NCBI GenBank assembly: GCA_045116915.1
Contig: JBGUMQ010000002.1
Location: 1 to 5,133 of the forward strand
DNA length: 5,133 nt
Reading direction: 5' to 3'
Origin: UBA9732 sp045116915
GTDB taxonomy: Bacteria; Spirochaetota; Spirochaetia; Sphaerochaetales; Sphaerochaetaceae
The translations under genes and the position numbers were made by a program. Below, one piece after another: positions 5,117 to 5,133 of this stretch; the stretch's first letter is position 1, and each line of letters starts with the position of its first letter. The notes beneath the pieces were generated by a model. The model made no database searches and was not told the origin of the DNA. It worked only from the letters and a program-made list of their open reading frames with translations.

Positions 5117-5133
5117 ATGCAGAACAGAATGAA
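5117..5133 (+). CDS. Probable start of a divergent gene, cut by the window edge
   Basis: An ATG at 5117 opens a frame reading MQNRM before the window ends. The only support is its place directly after a good extended -10 promoter candidate, divergent from glgA, with an open but very short frame. No Shine-Dalgarno site precedes it (CCATACT before the ATG). Product unknown. Confidence 0.4.

Noticed and set aside
1..5133. CRISPR arrays, insertion sequences, tRNA or rRNA genes, att sites
   Set aside because: No regularly spaced repeats, transposase-like coding sequence, terminal inverted repeats or tRNA-like cloverleaf were seen. Nearly all bases are accounted for by six coding regions and two short spacers.

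Overview
The window looks like a bacterial chromosome segment of moderately high GC with tightly packed genes. GlgA and GlgC are strongly recognisable. The GlgC sequence type, the small membrane protein and the gene style fit a spirochaete, perhaps a Sphaerochaeta/Treponema relative. That placement is inferred from remembered family resemblance and is moderate at best.

Layout. Bases 1-1839 hold two minus-strand genes of an ABC importer: a fused two-domain permease of ThiP size, and the first 94 residues of its ATPase, which overlaps the permease end by 8 bp and runs off the left edge. A 49-bp divergent spacer (1840-1888) with a perfect 6-bp-arm inverted repeat separates the permease from a plus-strand gene (1889-2275) for a four-helix membrane protein of unknown function. 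That gene converges with the glycogen genes with no gap: the two stop codons abut as TGATCA. The minus-strand pair glgA (5009-3570) and glgC (3568-2276) follows, with 1 bp between them and a Shine-Dalgarno site for glgC inside the end of glgA. A second divergent spacer (5010-5116) carries overlapping outward promoter candidates and short direct repeats. A plus-strand gene probably begins at 5117 and leaves the window after 17 bases.

Function. GlgC makes ADP-glucose from glucose-1-phosphate and ATP, and GlgA adds that glucose to alpha-1,4-glucan, so the pair is the committed part of glycogen synthesis. The importer probably takes up a small solute by way of an unseen binding protein; ThiP/ThiQ-like features suggest thiamine or a related substrate, but this is not proven.

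Most notable points: a good intrinsic terminator for glgAC lies inside the coding sequence of the convergent membrane-protein gene; the ATPase has proline where the Q-loop glutamine should be; GlgC is of the cyanobacterial/plant type but has lost one of the two activator lysines; and genes that lead a transcript lack Shine-Dalgarno sites whereas downstream genes have them, with -10-like boxes about 7 nt before two of the starts, which suggests leaderless mRNAs. I found no mobile element, CRISPR array, tRNA or rRNA. Nothing in the window clearly amounts to a new biological system.
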